In this document: in pieces, positions 1-12,664 of the stretch
Numbering within the stretch: position 1 is the stretch's first letter
How the letters are laid out: every line of letters begins with the position of its first letter
Source of the DNA: Carposina sasakii
Taxonomy: Eukaryota > Arthropoda > Insecta > Lepidoptera > Carposinidae
DNA: 64,000 nt
Direction of reading: 5' to 3'
NCBI GenBank assembly: GCA_014607495.2
Contig: CP053156.1
Coordinates: forward strand, 11,346,001-11,410,000
Notes under the pieces: model-generated
Seen by the model: the letters and a program-made list of their open reading frames with translations, nothing else
Database searches by the model: none
What the model was told of the DNA's origin: nothing
Program-made: the position numbers and the translations under genes

Positions 1-2524
1 TAACACAAGCGTCGTCTCTGACCTTAGAATGTTGTTGGGAGAGAAAGGGAAAAAGATTGCAATCGTTGCTAATATCCAAACTATGGAGGGTATAAAAAAT
101 TTCGATGATATTTTAGCGGTAAGCTTCAATCGGATTACTTACCTTTAGTTTTTATTGGTTTCCCTCGAAAAACAAAATATTTTAAAAATATTTTTTTCCT
201 TAGATTTCCAATGGTATAATGCTATCTAGGCAAGAATTAGGCTCAGAGATCATGCCCAAAAAATTGGTGATAGCCCAAAAGAACCTAATTGCCAGGGCGA
301 ATAAGGTATTGCTATACATTGATATAACATTAATTAGTACAGAGATTGCTTTTATCTATCACAACAAAGGGTCACGCATAAACCACCCAGGGATTATGTG
401 ACCCTTCATTAAAATTGTAAAAAAATCCTATATTATATAAATAAAATTCATAGTTTTCTATTATCTTGATACATTAAATTCCTTTAGTATCTAGTACCAC
501 ATGCCGTGTGGTGTCTGCAGTACTCTACTGAATAGCACCTCACCGTGTCTGCCCGTGGGAATTATAAGAGACGATTAAGTGTTTCCAGGAGGAATAGCAG
601 CGCCTCCCGTGTTGACAACATACCATGCATAGACTGTTCATATATACTAGATACCATAGAAACTATAGGCAAAAGCCCCCTATGACAGTAGTCTTGTGGT
701 GTGCTATGAAAGAGGCCTATGTCCAGCAGTGGATTAAATATAACGCTGATGTAATGTGTGTATATTACCATACCGTAACCAACTATATAGCATCTTCTTA
801 TTCACTTTTTTTACAGCAAAACGTCCCCGTATTCGTTTGCGGCAATACACTTAGTACTATGCGATTCAAGAAGATTCCTCTCCGATCTGAACTCCTCGAT
901 GTCTCCAATTGCATACTTGATGGTGCTGATGGCTTGGTCCTTTCGGCTGAGACAGCCGTTGGTGATTTCCCAGTCGATACTGTGTCATTCCTAGCTAATG
1001 CGTGCAAGGAGGCCGAGTCGTGTATATGGACTAGACATATATTTCGAGAAATGCTTGACAAGGTGACTGGATAAATTTAAATAAACTTAGATTTATATAA
1101 GGTATAAATGTACTTGATTAACTGTCTAATTACTAACCTAGTGCCTTTTAAGAATAACTCAGATATATTTCCTATTGGTTTCATTATATAGACTCTAGAC
1201 TAACTGGTAAAAAGGGCATGTGATTTTTACACTTCCACCCATCATCATCATTTACAGCCCTGAGAAGTCCACTGTTGGACATAGGCCTCCTATAACAACC
1301 TCCACTCCGACCGGTCGGAAGCAGCCTGGATCCAACCGATGCCCGCGATCTTGGCCAGGTCATCCGTCCACCTCGCGGGTGGCCTACCCACGCTGCGTTT
1401 GCCGATACGTGGTACACTCTAGAACTTTCCGACTCCATCGGCCATCATTTCTTCGAGCTATGTATGCATATTGCCACTTCAGCTTGCTGGACCGTTGAGC
1501 CCTACCACCGATCAGGACTTCCACCCAACCCTCTATATATTTACGTATGCTGGATATACCAGTGGTGCATCCTGAAAAATTCTATATTCTAGTTATGTTA
1601 TTGTGAAATATTGTATTATAAGTGCAACTTCAATAAGTAATTGAACGTAGTCTCCAGTCTCTAAGCACCACCAAAAGTTACGGAAAACCAAAAACAAAAA
1701 TACGTAACTTAATTCTCATAATTTTCCACCGTCAGACTCCAATACCCTGCGACCAAGCGACGGGCACAGCATTAGCCGCGGTGTTATCTGCAAACCGCAC
1801 GATAGCAGCCGCCATTATAGTTGTGACCACGACCGGCAAGTCCGCTCAGGTGGTGTCGAAGTTTAAACCGAGGTGCCCTATCGTAGCGGTCACTAGGTAC
1901 GCGCCGCTGGCCAGGCAGATGCATCTGTGGAGGGGTGTTATACCGCTCATTTATGAAGGTGAGTGTTTAGCAATACTTTACTACATAGATGCAACTTCAT
2001 GCTTACTCTTTCCCGGACGGATGGACAGAGATATCGAATAGTAATACTTTAGTTCAAGATAGAATTGTGCAATAAATTAATTAATCGAGTGTTAATGTAT
2101 CGTAAGTTCGATTTAACATTTATACATTACAGTGTCGATGAAAATCTAAGTTAAATCTAAGCTCGATGTCGGTCGTTGATCTCGACAGAATTATAGGAAA
2201 GATATCAATTGCGCTTTAATTTAATACATTAATAAATTCCTAAATAATAATTCCGAAATTCGAATTTACGACTAGAGTTGTCCCCGGGCCCTCGAATCTG
2301 ACGACTCGTGATTGCGATCACAATTTTCTATTTCAGAGCCTCCTAACGCAGATTGGCAAGTGGACCTCACCCAACGCGTCAACTTCTGCGCAAGGTTCGC
2401 ACTAGAGCAGGGCTTCGCGAGGATTGGTGACCCATTCGTGCTGGTCTCCGGTTGGAGGCAGGGATCAGGGTTCACCAATACCATGAGGATTGTGTATGCT
2501 TCTAATGATATTAGTGTAGCTTGA
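1..2524 (+). CDS. Pyruvate kinase-like protein, 3' part of gene (five exons), probable pseudoenzyme
   Basis: Exons read as 1-118, 204-305, 817-1062, 1736-1958 and 2337-2524 (stop 2522-2524). All introns are GT-AG and phases match throughout (0,0,0,1). The peptide follows the C-terminal half of pyruvate kinase: GEKGK..IAIVANIQTMEG, ISNGIMLSRQELG, LDGADGLVLSAETAVGD, then the C-domain ending SGWRQGSGFTNTMRIV. Pyruvate kinase converts phosphoenolpyruvate and ADP to pyruvate and ATP in the cytosol. Here the usual SKIEN motif reads ANIQT, ARGDLG reads SRQELG and CATQM reads CGNTL. By eye, the residues equivalent to mammalian K270, E272, D296 and T328 are N, Q, E and N. All five exons are open, so this is an intact divergent paralogue rather than a decayed gene. 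Loss of normal catalysis is inference. The 5' part lies left of the window. A polyadenylation signal AATAAA is at 3019-3024. Confidence 0.9.
490..760 (+). repeat. Degenerate interspersed repeat in intron of the pyruvate kinase-like gene
   Basis: The stretch shares AGCCCCCTATGACAGTAG and GGCCTATGTCCAGCAGTGGA with copies at 44190-44376 and 37545-37612. It is a SINE-like family with a 3' core common in lepidopteran genomes. It lies just before exon 3 and leaves the acceptor at 815-816 intact. Confidence 0.6.
1235..1525 (-). repeat. Interspersed repeat, inverted copy with the 'CCAACAGTGGACTT' core, in intron
   Basis: AGTCCACTGTTGGACATAGG at 1266-1285 is the complement of the CCAGCAGTGGACTGCAATAG core seen at 37573 and 44349; a further inverted copy starts near 49035. 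The downstream part (CCATCGGCCATCATTTCTTC) is more conserved than surrounding intron. It is probably a LINE/SINE tail; the family was not identified further. Confidence 0.55.
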
Positions 2525-5094
2525 GGTGTATGGGTATACGAGGCTTAAACATATTTTTAGTTTTTACTCACATACCAGCCTCAATTCACTCTCAAATTCG
2601 CCTTAACTATTAAAATTAATGATGATAAAGCATGATCATAGCAAGGATCAATGTGTTACCACCTCAAGTGAGGGTGAGAGTATCAATGGGATACGACTGA
2701 TAATACTGCAGTAGTCAGATTAAATTAAAAACGCAACGTACGTAAGTTTTTTGCGTCTATAAAACTATAGTCCGTATCTACGTACGAGTACAGAAACTTG
2801 CAACTAATAAGTTGTTTAATAGTGACTAGTTTAGATAAGTATTGCATTTTTAATTTATCCTATAGATATTATATAAAAAAAGTTAAATGATTTTTAAGTT
2901 AGTTTTACATGAACATATATTTTGTAATAACACGTCAGAAATATTCCTAGTTTAGTAGTCATCATAATATTTTTAATTTTTAAAAATATTATTTATATAA
3001 AAAGTACATATTGAAGTAAATAAATATTTTATTTCAATAACATAGATACGATACAATAAATTGAAACGTGTGATAGGTCCATAACTATCACAGATAAGGT
3101 ATCACAAAAGATTCACTCTAAACATAACTTAGACTTACCTACCTATTCAAATATTGAACCTTAACACATATGCCATTTCACACTAACTTAATATGTATAT
3201 ACATTCGTTAGGGATTGACACCATGTCAAATCACTTTCTATGGATATACATAATAATTAATAGAAAAATATGCACGTAATTCCGTGAGTAAAATTTAAAC
3301 AAGCTTACACATTTAATAGTAGGTATGAAACATTATAATAAACATAGAAATAAAGTCATATCGTGCAACCACACATCAATACTCTCATAAACAAATTAAC
3401 TATATTATAGTTAATATTGATAATGTACTTCAAAATAACCAGGAAGTTATAGGTAAATTTGGTATTTTGACCTAGATAAACTGTAGGTGAAAATGATTGA
3501 ATACAATTTTCGGCCATCCACACCTACCTAGTTTATGCCCATAGCTACGGTGATTCGGAATTGGCTCACGGCTGTAACGGAGCTGGTCGTCAAAGGTTTA
3601 ACTGCAGGCACTTGCTGGTCGGTGCCAATTTGCACCGCTTCTGAGCCACCCAATTGAATTTATATGTAAACCGCCGCCTTTGCACAGGGCTACATCATTC
3701 GGATCGTGAAATGAATTTAGAGCCGCTACCGCACCGGTAGCTTTTTTTGAAACATATTTTTGCTGTAGTTTTATTTGCTACTTAGATTTTATTTATTACA
3801 ACTCATTCTGTTGATCGCGTTTAGGTTGAACGCAATTTTATTAACATAATTAACTTGATTTTTGCATGCTGTATGATTCATTTAGGTGGTCAATAAAGAA
3901 ATTACCTTTATTTCCTTTTAGTAAAAAAAATCGAAAAACAAGCAACAAAACTTTCCAATTTTCCAATATAAAATATTTATATAAACTAATGGATTCAAAA
4001 TAGTTTAGAATCGACCCCAATACAGATCGTGAAAGCACATACGTACGTGGTTCCTTTGTTTCTGCGAAATAGCCAATATTGTTCTCCACAATGTAAAGTA
4101 TCGGGGAAATCGGCTAACCTGACAGACGGATCGGGGCTTCACTTCACTTCGATATTCTCTTTGGCTTCGTGCTGCAGAATTTTCACTTTTCCAAAGTAAA
4201 GTTGGCGTTTGATTTGGATCAGTCTGTATAAATTTTTTATCGTCCGAGCCGAAATGGGTTTCCGGTTTTCTTGCACTTTTATACTTAAGTTGGCAAAATG
4301 TAGTTAGTGTACTGGATTATCAGTTAGATCTATGGCAATTTTATAATAAGCAAAATTTAACATTCGTAAAATAGGTCCTGGTGGCATTTGCGTGTAGATA
4401 TACAATATTATTATGTAGATAAGTGAGCTGATATAGAACTCGTTTTGTGGTTTAATTTGATTATGTATTTTTTATTCTTACCCATAAAAACACTGTCTCC
4501 TAATTTCTGTCCTAACGTCTGAACATTAAAAACGTACGATGTTAACAGTATAACAAAACAGCACGTTGCACGCAAATCATAAGGAAACACCTAGTTACAC
4601 CTTAACTTTAATCCAAATGCACATTGCTCTGTAAATCCGTTTTCGTCTCTGGTAACAAAGATCAGAGCAGGATGCAATTACTGGACACCGGAATACGGTC
4701 AGAATGTCCATTGTCAAAGGTCCAATCTGCAACCTTATGTAGCGTGCTACTAAATTCTATTTCATATGCAATTTGCCATCACACGATGCGCCTTTAGGTG
4801 CTGTGTGCAATTTTAAGGCAGTTACTTTGATAATTAAAGTTAAAGTGTAGCTTTTATTTACCTCCGTATGTATTTACTTCTGTCTCTGATTTGCTAAACG
4901 TGGATGTTGGATCTCCTTTATGGTATTCTGTTCATTTTTTCGTTTAATTTTTTAAACGAAACTAAATTGCGCTTTATTTCTATGCACTTGGTATAAAATT
5001 TGAATGGAATAGGAAGCCGCCCGTGCCATGTCCGCGCCCGACGCCATTTATGTGTGGCCTACGCCTATAAGGTTATAAACAGGGGGCTATCTTG
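2525..5094. other. Intergenic AT-rich stretch without recognisable gene
   Basis: No ORF here resembles a protein I recognise. After the AATAAA at 3019-3024 the sequence is AT-rich, with one GC-richer patch near 3520-3720. It probably contains old unrecognisable repeats. Confidence 0.5.
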
Positions 5095-5290
5095 TGCTAA
5101 TGCGGGGTTTCACTAGATTACATCAGCTGCATCTCCTTCCGCGTATGTCGTAATAGTCGACTTAATAACTCTGGAGCGTTTTCTCAGGCGATGAGCTAGC
5201 GTACTGTCACTGAACTGAACATGTACGTACTTACATCTGACCCCGCTATGCAACATCCCCTTCGTGAATCTGCAGTTCTAGCTACCCAAT
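5095..5290. repeat. Dispersed repeat of the CATCAGCTGCATCTCCTTCC family
   Basis: CATCAGCTGCATCTCCTTCC followed by a TCGTAA..GTCGAC motif also occurs (either orientation, diverged) near 7325-7520, 20170-20345, 21537-21715, 57240-57420, 57820-57935, 58645-58720 and 63905-64000. The similarity defines a family of about 200 bp with unknown ends. Confidence 0.5.
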
Positions 5291-5340
5291 TTTAAGATCA
5301 TAACCGTGTGAATATGTATGCAAGTAAATCTATATCTATC

Positions 5341-5640
5341 TATACATATAATAAAAATGTAACGGATCGCTGTCTGTACATGGAAGATATATGAGAAAAA
5401 AGTATCCAAAATAGTACCTAATTTTTTTTTTATTATTGTCAATTTGTCTGTGCGTTTGTGCCCGCTAATCTCAGAAACGGCTGAACCGATTTCGATGCAG
5501 TTTTCAGGAATATATTGCGACAGGTCCCACTTAACATATAGGCTACTTTATATCCCGGGAAAATGTATTTATCCCGGATAATTTCGACATTTTGTTTTTT
5601 CTGTAGTCCACGCGGACGGAGTCACGGGCGTCCACTAGTG
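5341..5640 (+). repeat. Dispersed repeat of the 'CGCGGACGGAGTC' family
   Basis: It starts with TAATAAAAATGTAACGGATC and ends CCACGCGGACGGAGTCACGG. Pieces of the same family occur near 22075-22285, 22305-22995, 23840-24152, 34775-35000, 47205-47665, 50690-50825, 51283-51535, 56040-56240, 61588-61810 and 62330-62575. The inner phrase GGCTGAACCGATTTCGATGC is highly recurrent. It is a very abundant lepidopteran non-coding repeat; the mobilising element was not identified from sequence. Confidence 0.7.
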
Positions 5641-6239
5641 TTTATAAGGTTCTCTATCAAGTTCCAATCTTGTTACATACGGCGCCTTAGTAGGCACTCA
5701 AAGGAAGCTCGTCTAATGATCGTTTCGACGCGCGAAGATGCAGTTAGCTGAGCATCTACATATTTAATGCAAGGCCTCCGTACGAGCCTTATGTTATACT
5801 ATTTTATGGAAGCTATTAGGCATTAGTCTGTCTACATAAGGTCTTCGTGATTGCTGATTGTTTCACTATAATTTTCTATCTGTGTATTAACTTGTTAATT
5901 AACTAGATGGTCCTAGTGCTAAATCTTTCTTGGAGACTTTGTCGACTTCAATGAGATGACTAATTTGTTCCTAGCAGTCCTATAGTCAAATCATCAATGG
6001 GTCTACCGCGACTAAAGTCTAATGTGGGGTTTGTTTATATACCTTGGCAGCTATGTAGCATAGTATATACATGCGAGGTAGGTATATCAGAATCTCACTC
6101 CGGTCGTGTCGCCTTTCCGTACCATCAGACTATGAGGCTGAAGGAATAGAGAGTGCACCTGTGTTTGCGCACACTCTTGTGCATTATAATAAATGTACAG
6201 TTGACTAATCTCCACTGAGATTGGATACCATAACCACAA

Positions 6240-6592
6240 TACAGGATGTTTTTCGTTGCCACCCTTAACGAAGGGTACGTACTCTATACATCAAATAAAG
6301 TAAGTTTATGCCAAAAAAATGTTGGGAAACGATGTAAATTTTTTTTTAATTACTTGATTGGACGAAATTTATAGTGTCCAGTGTTTATACTAGTTTTATC
6401 ATAGACAGATATTAATTATTTCTCGTGAAAATATCTTGCTAAGCGAGTCTATGTGCATTGGACCCTAATATCTTGGGAACCAGACACTTCCCAGGTATGC
6501 TTCCATGGAGAAAAATGATCGTGATGATGAGGAGATTCCGTAGTTTTCGGGAACGTTGACGACCAAAAATCACCCTGTATAGTCGGATACAT
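6240..6592. mobile_element. MITE with TACAGGRTG termini (family M1)
   Basis: Left end TACAGGATGTTTTTCGTTGC pairs roughly with right end ACCAAAAATCACCCTGTATA. About 350 bp, no ORF. Near-identical copy at 38146-38530 and a truncated one at 34196-34380. Confidence 0.75.
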
Positions 6593-7169
6593 TGTTATTA
6601 TTACATCAGAATAATACATAGGCTACATAGTTCGTGGGCGAAGTCACGTTGGTTACACTAGCCTAATAAATGTTTATTTGATCTATTTAAAACAAAATAA
6701 CTCTTATATGTAACTATATTGTTTTTATGACTAGTTATTGAAGTAGTTTCACCACACCGCCAACACATTCACCGGCATAAAACAGTACTAACTCTAAAGC
6801 TTTCAAAGTAAAATTTGAGCTGAAATTATTGCCAGCGGGACGCCATTAAGTTCCTCGAGTCAGTGGAGCCTCGGGGTCTTAATTGCGGCTACTTTATGAG
6901 GTCTGTGCCGCTAGGCTCTTGTACCCCGTTCCAGTTATGTCCACTGATATTGGAGCTAGTGTCACGATTACTCTGATAGTGTTTCGTTTGTTTTAGTTAG
7001 TTCCGATAATTTCGCGGGACTTTAAAATCGGAGCGGGCATTAGTTGGGTTCTTTGATAGCAGTTCGGTTAAGCAAATCGCACTCCATGCGACTCGATTGT
7101 AGGTAGGTACTTCGTATGAGAATCAAGCTTTACTACGTAAAACGATTATAAAATTATTAATAAAGAAAA

Positions 7170-7245
7170 TGGAAAAAATTCTTCACCCGAGTGGGAATCG
7201 AACCCACGACCGCTGCAAACCGTAAAACGATGTCTGCAGGCGTTC
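7170..7245 (-). repeat. Fragment of tRNA-headed retroposon (family T1)
   Basis: On the minus strand it contains GTGGGTTCGATTCCCACTCG, a perfect B-box-like segment, as in the longer copies at 31270-31560 and 56940-57230. The A-box side is broken, so this is not a functional tRNA. Confidence 0.6.
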
Positions 7246-7324
7246 AGTTGCCACCATAGGATAGAGTAATAGTAGAGTTAGCCGTAGGTAGCTTTGATTT
7301 GACTTTTAGAAGGGGATATCATAC

Positions 7325-7520
7325 ATACATACACGGCTGTATGGGGCTTCTCGCAATGGGGCAGCCAACTTAAGATCATAAAGGAGATCCTATAGGCACG
7401 TTTAGCATAGTCGCAACAGATGCAAACGATCGGTGACAAATTGCTTACTTATCATCTGAGAATGCCTGAGTTCCTAAGTCGACTTACGGAATGTAGATGC
7501 AGCTGATGTATTCTAGAGGA
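7325..7520 (-). repeat. Dispersed repeat related to 5095-5290
   Basis: The phrases GATCATAAAGGAGATCC, AAGTCGACTTACG and GCAGCTGATGTATTCTAG recur in the copies near 20170-20345 and 57240-57420. Confidence 0.45.
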
Positions 7521-9939
7521 TAATATGTAGGTACATATATTATGTCTTTGGCAATATGTTATTTTTTATGCCTATAATAAGTTTTACTGTACAATAAATT
7601 GCGTCTAATAATTTCCTTAAAGTCAAATAAGTTATATAGAGATCTAAGCGATACCAATAATAATTTCCCATTTCGGTGTCCTTCGCGCCCAAGAAAATCA
7701 AATTGCCACAACGAAAAACGCGATAACCTCGAAAAATGAGAACCAAGTGAGTTTATACCTTACGAAAATGTAACAAGAAACTTTAGAGGCAACAAACGAG
7801 GTTCTACACAATGCTCGGAGAAGAAAGAGGAATGCCCCGGTACAAATTTTGCGTAATCTCACCGAGGCTACCACGGACTTATATTTGCTAGACCAAATAA
7901 GTGCCTAGAGTTTTGATGGCTGAACGCTCCAGGTGGTAAGAATAAGTGCCTTTCAAATCATAATGTCCGGGATTGGCCCACCACTTATTCCCCCCACTGC
8001 AACTCCTGTAAGCCAGGATCAACAGAGGCAGCATAAAAAAGTCGTGGTAGGACCTAACTGTGACTATAAATTATTAAAACTAATATAAAACCATAGATTT
8101 ATTATAAATCTATGTATAAAACAGAATGTGAAGTATGAATACTGACAAACAAAATTTTATACATAGACATAAACATAATGTCCACTTCATTAAATGACCT
8201 CTTCCCAAAATGACCCCAGTCTGGTAGACATTCCCTGTTTTAGAAAAAACCAAAAAGTGAGGTGTTAGTGAATACTTACTTATCTTCTTTCCTCACTGTA
8301 AGCAATCTATAAGTACTAATATCTATCTATATTATAAATGTGAAAGTGTGTGTTTGTATGTTTGTTCGTCTTTCACGGCAAAACTACTGAACCGATTTGA
8401 ATGAAATTTGGTACACAAATAGTCTAGAGCCGGCAAAGGATATAGGCTACTTTTTTTTGCGGTAGGTGGCACCACCGCACGGTAATCGAATACCGCGTGG
8501 ACGAAGTCGCAGGCAACAGCTAATTTAAAATACTCGTAATGGTATGTTTGGTTGCCAGACATACAATAAGACTAGCTATATTTCCTTACTATAAACTATT
8601 TAAATTACTGTGTGTATGGTTTTCAGACAAACAATGAGAGTTGGCTTGATCTAGTCAACATAGGTCTATGGAGGTTACACAAAAAGGTGAGCTGACTCCA
8701 TTATGAATAACTCCAGCCCGCAGTCCTCATCTAATTTAACTTGTAAACATTACAATTTAGCGGCCATCTCGACTTGATGCCTCCAAAAGTGCCATTCGCT
8801 ACCTTCATTTCGGGAATTTTCATTGCGTACTCTTTATTTTTGTTTCCTTTTTTTTTTCCTGTTTAAAGGACAGACATTTGTCTGGTTATTTGGCTTATTG
8901 AGAGTGTTAATAGATGCCTACTGGAAATCATTAAGTCTCAAAGATTAAACTTTTTAAACAAGTATTTAAATAGGCATATGTATAAGTAGGCATGTAAATA
9001 TTATATTACTTCAATTGATAATTATTGTGAATACTATAAAAAAACTAGTGTAATTTTAGTTTAGAGTGGTACGACTTCGTCCTTAGGCTCCGATGCATAA
9101 TTCCTGACACTTTATTTGCACAGAAATATTATAACAATTTAGACAACACTATAAACATTCCGTTTAAAGGCAAAGCACCGAATTGCCTTTTAAATTTCCT
9201 GCCTCTTATTATTCAGGTAGTCATAAAACAGCTAGATAAGAGTCCCAGCGGTAAGAATTGTTCATCACGGAGGATACAACGATATTTATTTATTCAATAT
9301 TTCACAAGCGATAAACTTTTGCCGAATATCAAAGAGGGAAACAACTCATCCACGAATGAGGGAGAGGACTTTAAATTTTTATTACTAGGGCCACGTTGGT
9401 ACACTTGGGTTGTTATTTGAAATTATTTGCTTAAGGGGATGATAGGATAATTGTATGAAAATATTGTTTTGAGTGTTCATTCTTGTATAAATCATTTCGC
9501 GTATGTAATAACATGGCAAGGACTGATAATATAAAATAATTCTAAAAATACACATGGCCCGAAACAACAAAAAGGGGGTTATTACAAAACCGCGTCAAAT
9601 TAAACACGCTTTAAACTCTGGTTTAAAATGACGTGATGTTTGACAGTTTTGCATGAAATATTTGCAAAAGTTAGCTTAGTTTAGCTGAAACAATGTTATG
9701 TAAGAGGTTTTTCTTATAACAAGGTATGATTTTGCTTAAATACGACAACATAGATCTAACTCAGTGCCTGACATCACGAGTAATATGTATTCACTACTAG
9801 CGGCCGCCCATGACTTCATACTCGTGAACTCTAGAAGTCTCGTTCTTACCGTTCCTGTGGGAATTATGGGATATCCTTTTTTAATCTCTCTGGTACATAC
9901 CAGGTTTCAACTTCCCACATCCAGTAGTTTATACAGGTA
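7521..9939. other. Intergenic stretch with one short dispersed repeat
   Basis: No gene recognised. The interval 8325-8530 carries the abundant CGCGTGGACGAAGTCGCAGG tail with the phrase CTACTGAACCGATTTGAATG, a relative of the repeat at 5341-5640. The remainder is AT-rich with no visible structure. Confidence 0.5.
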
Positions 9940-10205
9940 CACATAAGAGATATGTTAAACGAAATGATAATTATGTAAATAGCCCACTATACTCGTATAG
10001 GTGTAAAGAACCTATCCACAACATTTGAGACTCGAAATCAGATGTTTTTTTTTTCGAAATTGTATGAACATTACTGAGTTGTTTACTGGTTGTTTAAGAA
10101 TTCTCCATAATATCTGGAAAAATAAACATGTGATTTCGAGAAGTTTTTCACAAAGGTTCTCTATAGTCATAGCTTCTGCTACACCAGTATTCCCTAGGTT
10201 AGTCT
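9940..10205 (+). mobile_element. Decayed MITE related to the element at 30072-30290
   Basis: Shared phrases are AACCTATCCACAA, TTTGAGACTCGAAATCA and AAAAATAAACATGTGATTTC. Other decayed relatives lie at about 18405-18495 and 58418-58625. Only the 30072 copy keeps both termini. Confidence 0.6.
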
Positions 10206-10813
10206 AGATATACATTACGTACAATGCGATTACACTACTGCTAGAAAATAACCAACATCTCTGTCTATACTTTAGCTTCCGTCCAACATTTAGGTATATA
10301 CAATACAGTCTTCACAATCCACAAAGGTGTGTCCTCCACCAAGCCGATGCCACTTGACACTGAGGCTGACTCTTAGCCGAAAGGATGATAGGGCACATTC
10401 TCTGTGATCGCCGCCAGCCCACTTCGGGCCCTTATTATTCCCTTTTGTCCTTTTCCGCTTCGCAGCCTCACCTCGACTAAGCTTGGCTGGTTTCTTTCGA
10501 TGTTTTCTGGTATACGGTATGTTTATGTACGGTTTCGGATATAGGTATGTTTAGTTACCTATATTATTCGTATATAAGAGTACCTAATAACAGAATACAC
10601 ACCCTGTGTAATACTAATTATTCAGATAACAATGTTTTCCATATTTAAGGATTTATAACCGTTTTGGGCCTCTAGAAATAATACAAAATATGTGCAAAAA
10701 TCTATACGGCTCTGAATGTGTTTATTGGCCAAACTCAAGTATCAATACAAATGCATGCACCTTTGTTAACGCACTGGAGCTACTTAAATAGAAGACCTTA
10801 CATTGCACAGATT

Positions 10814-11224
10814 GAAAGTATACAGGATGTAAAAAGACAACAATGTTTTTTTTAATACCTCGTATTCTTTGTAAGGTTACGATCATTTTCTTCTATGGAA
10901 CCAATCCTGGGAAACGAAAAAAAATTATTAAAAAATACTGTCATTTTATTGCAAGCAATGTATTCGTTTGATGTGCAAAGTACAAATGTATCTACAAAAC
11001 TAACATTATAACATTTTGACATGGTATCTTTGAAAAAAATGTTTGTTAACCGATTTCAGATGGATTTATATATTAAAAAAATGATAATATTAATGTAACT
11101 TTGGACCTCAATATCTTGGAACCCCCGTGGTTTCCCAGGGGTGCTTCCATAGAAAAAAATTATCGTGATGTTACAAAGAATACGAGGTATTAAAAGAACA
11201 AAGTTGTCTTTTTACACCCAGTAT
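10814..11224. mobile_element. MITE with long terminal inverted repeats (family M2)
   Basis: Left ACAGGATGTAAAAAGACAAC..AATACCTCGTATTC is inverted at the right as GAATACGAGGTATT..GTTGTCTTTTTACACCC. The inverted repeats are about 50 bp and the element about 410 bp, without an ORF. A close copy lies at 61191-61586. The outermost bases resemble those of families M1, M3 and M4. Confidence 0.85.
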
Positions 11225-12664
11225 ATCTAAAACATGATAGGTTTAGTAGTGATGAAAACATCGTTGTCTAGTTGTTTTTATATAAAAAAAAATATATAAA
11301 TAATCCTAACTACTGTAGTACGAAATCTTTTATTTTCCATGTATTTTTTGTGGCACGCGTGAATCAAGCTCCAACCTAATGAGGCTCAGCACAATACACT
11401 CGTTCTTTTTCAAGAAAGTGAAAACAATCGTGGAGATGTTACAATAGTAGGGGACTATCGGGATTTTACCTAGTATACTCGTACCTAGTAAACTGGCCCG
11501 TGACGAGGATTTATCGATTGTAAACTGATTAGAAAAAGTATTAATCTTTCATGAAACCTTATTCTACAACCCATAGATAGCTTACTCAGTTTCAAATTCC
11601 AATACAGCTCTAACAACAACGCTAGTAATCGGCGAATCTAAATGTTTATTTGGTGTATTTAGCGGGGCACATATGAAACTACATTGTGACAGCTCTACCG
11701 CACTCTTTCATTTGCGAACCTTCCGATCTGTACACAGCTTCGTTACTCGGCACTTTGTGGCCTCTCCCCTAATGATACCAAGCCAGTTTCAAGAAATAAA
11801 AAAATAAAGAAAAACCAAACATAAACTTAGAATTTTTCGTATAAGCTTCATTAGGAGCCATATTTTATAGTTTCAATAGAACTTAACGATATTAAAGTTG
11901 GATTTATTTAGCGCGGTGTTTCTGCTGAATGCCAAAATAAAGCCAGCGGTAGGATCGGAAATAGATTTGTGTAATTTTTGTATTTCAGACATGTAACGTT
12001 ATAACAGGTGTGGGGAGCCTATGCGGGGTACTCGTACAATATTCGTTAGTATAAAATAAACCATAATAATAATATGAGCGCAAAAGGAGTAAAAAAATCA
12101 TATTCAAGGCAAAATGCAATTCAACAACAACCACACTGACGAAAATTAAAAGATATTGTGAATATGGTTTCCTACAGAATTGCTCATGATAGAGCCATGA
12201 TAGGCGTGATTTTGTTGATTGTGAGATAGCTAGTTAAATAATAGTCTAGGGTTCGGAATGATATTTTAGTTTTCTTTGATAAGACGAGAGGTGAATGCAA
12301 AAGAAGTGGAATAAAAGGAACTTGATCAAGTTAATTAGCAAGGACGTTTGTGGAACACTAATTGCGTATTTTTTTTGTGTCCGTGGTCTTTTAGAGACAA
12401 AAGTTAAGTAGATGGTCTCATTAGTAAAGAAATTGTATTACGCTGGGCTCCCGTTTTTTATGGCATTTTTGTTTTTTTACTGACTTCGTTTCTTTTAACG
12501 TGGCCATTTATTTGTTTTTTGAAGCTAGACTAGCTTTTTCCGGATCGTCGAATCACACACATAGGTTGGTGAGTTTTCAATGCGGTACGTATAGTGCATG
12601 AAGATGGAAACGACATGTTGTACTCTTAGAAAAGTTATTTTTCTCCATGCCTGCGTGAGTGGTC
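11225..12664. other. Intergenic stretch, nothing recognised
   Basis: AT-rich, no coding similarity and no repeat structure that I could pair within the window. Confidence 0.45.

Noticed and set aside
625..816. Extension of the 817-1062 exon upstream as a 149-residue protein
   Set aside because: The part before 817 is intronic repeat read-through; similarity to pyruvate kinase begins exactly at the acceptor 815-816.
798..1061. Minus-strand ORF of 87 codons
   Set aside because: Shadow of the pyruvate kinase-like exon.
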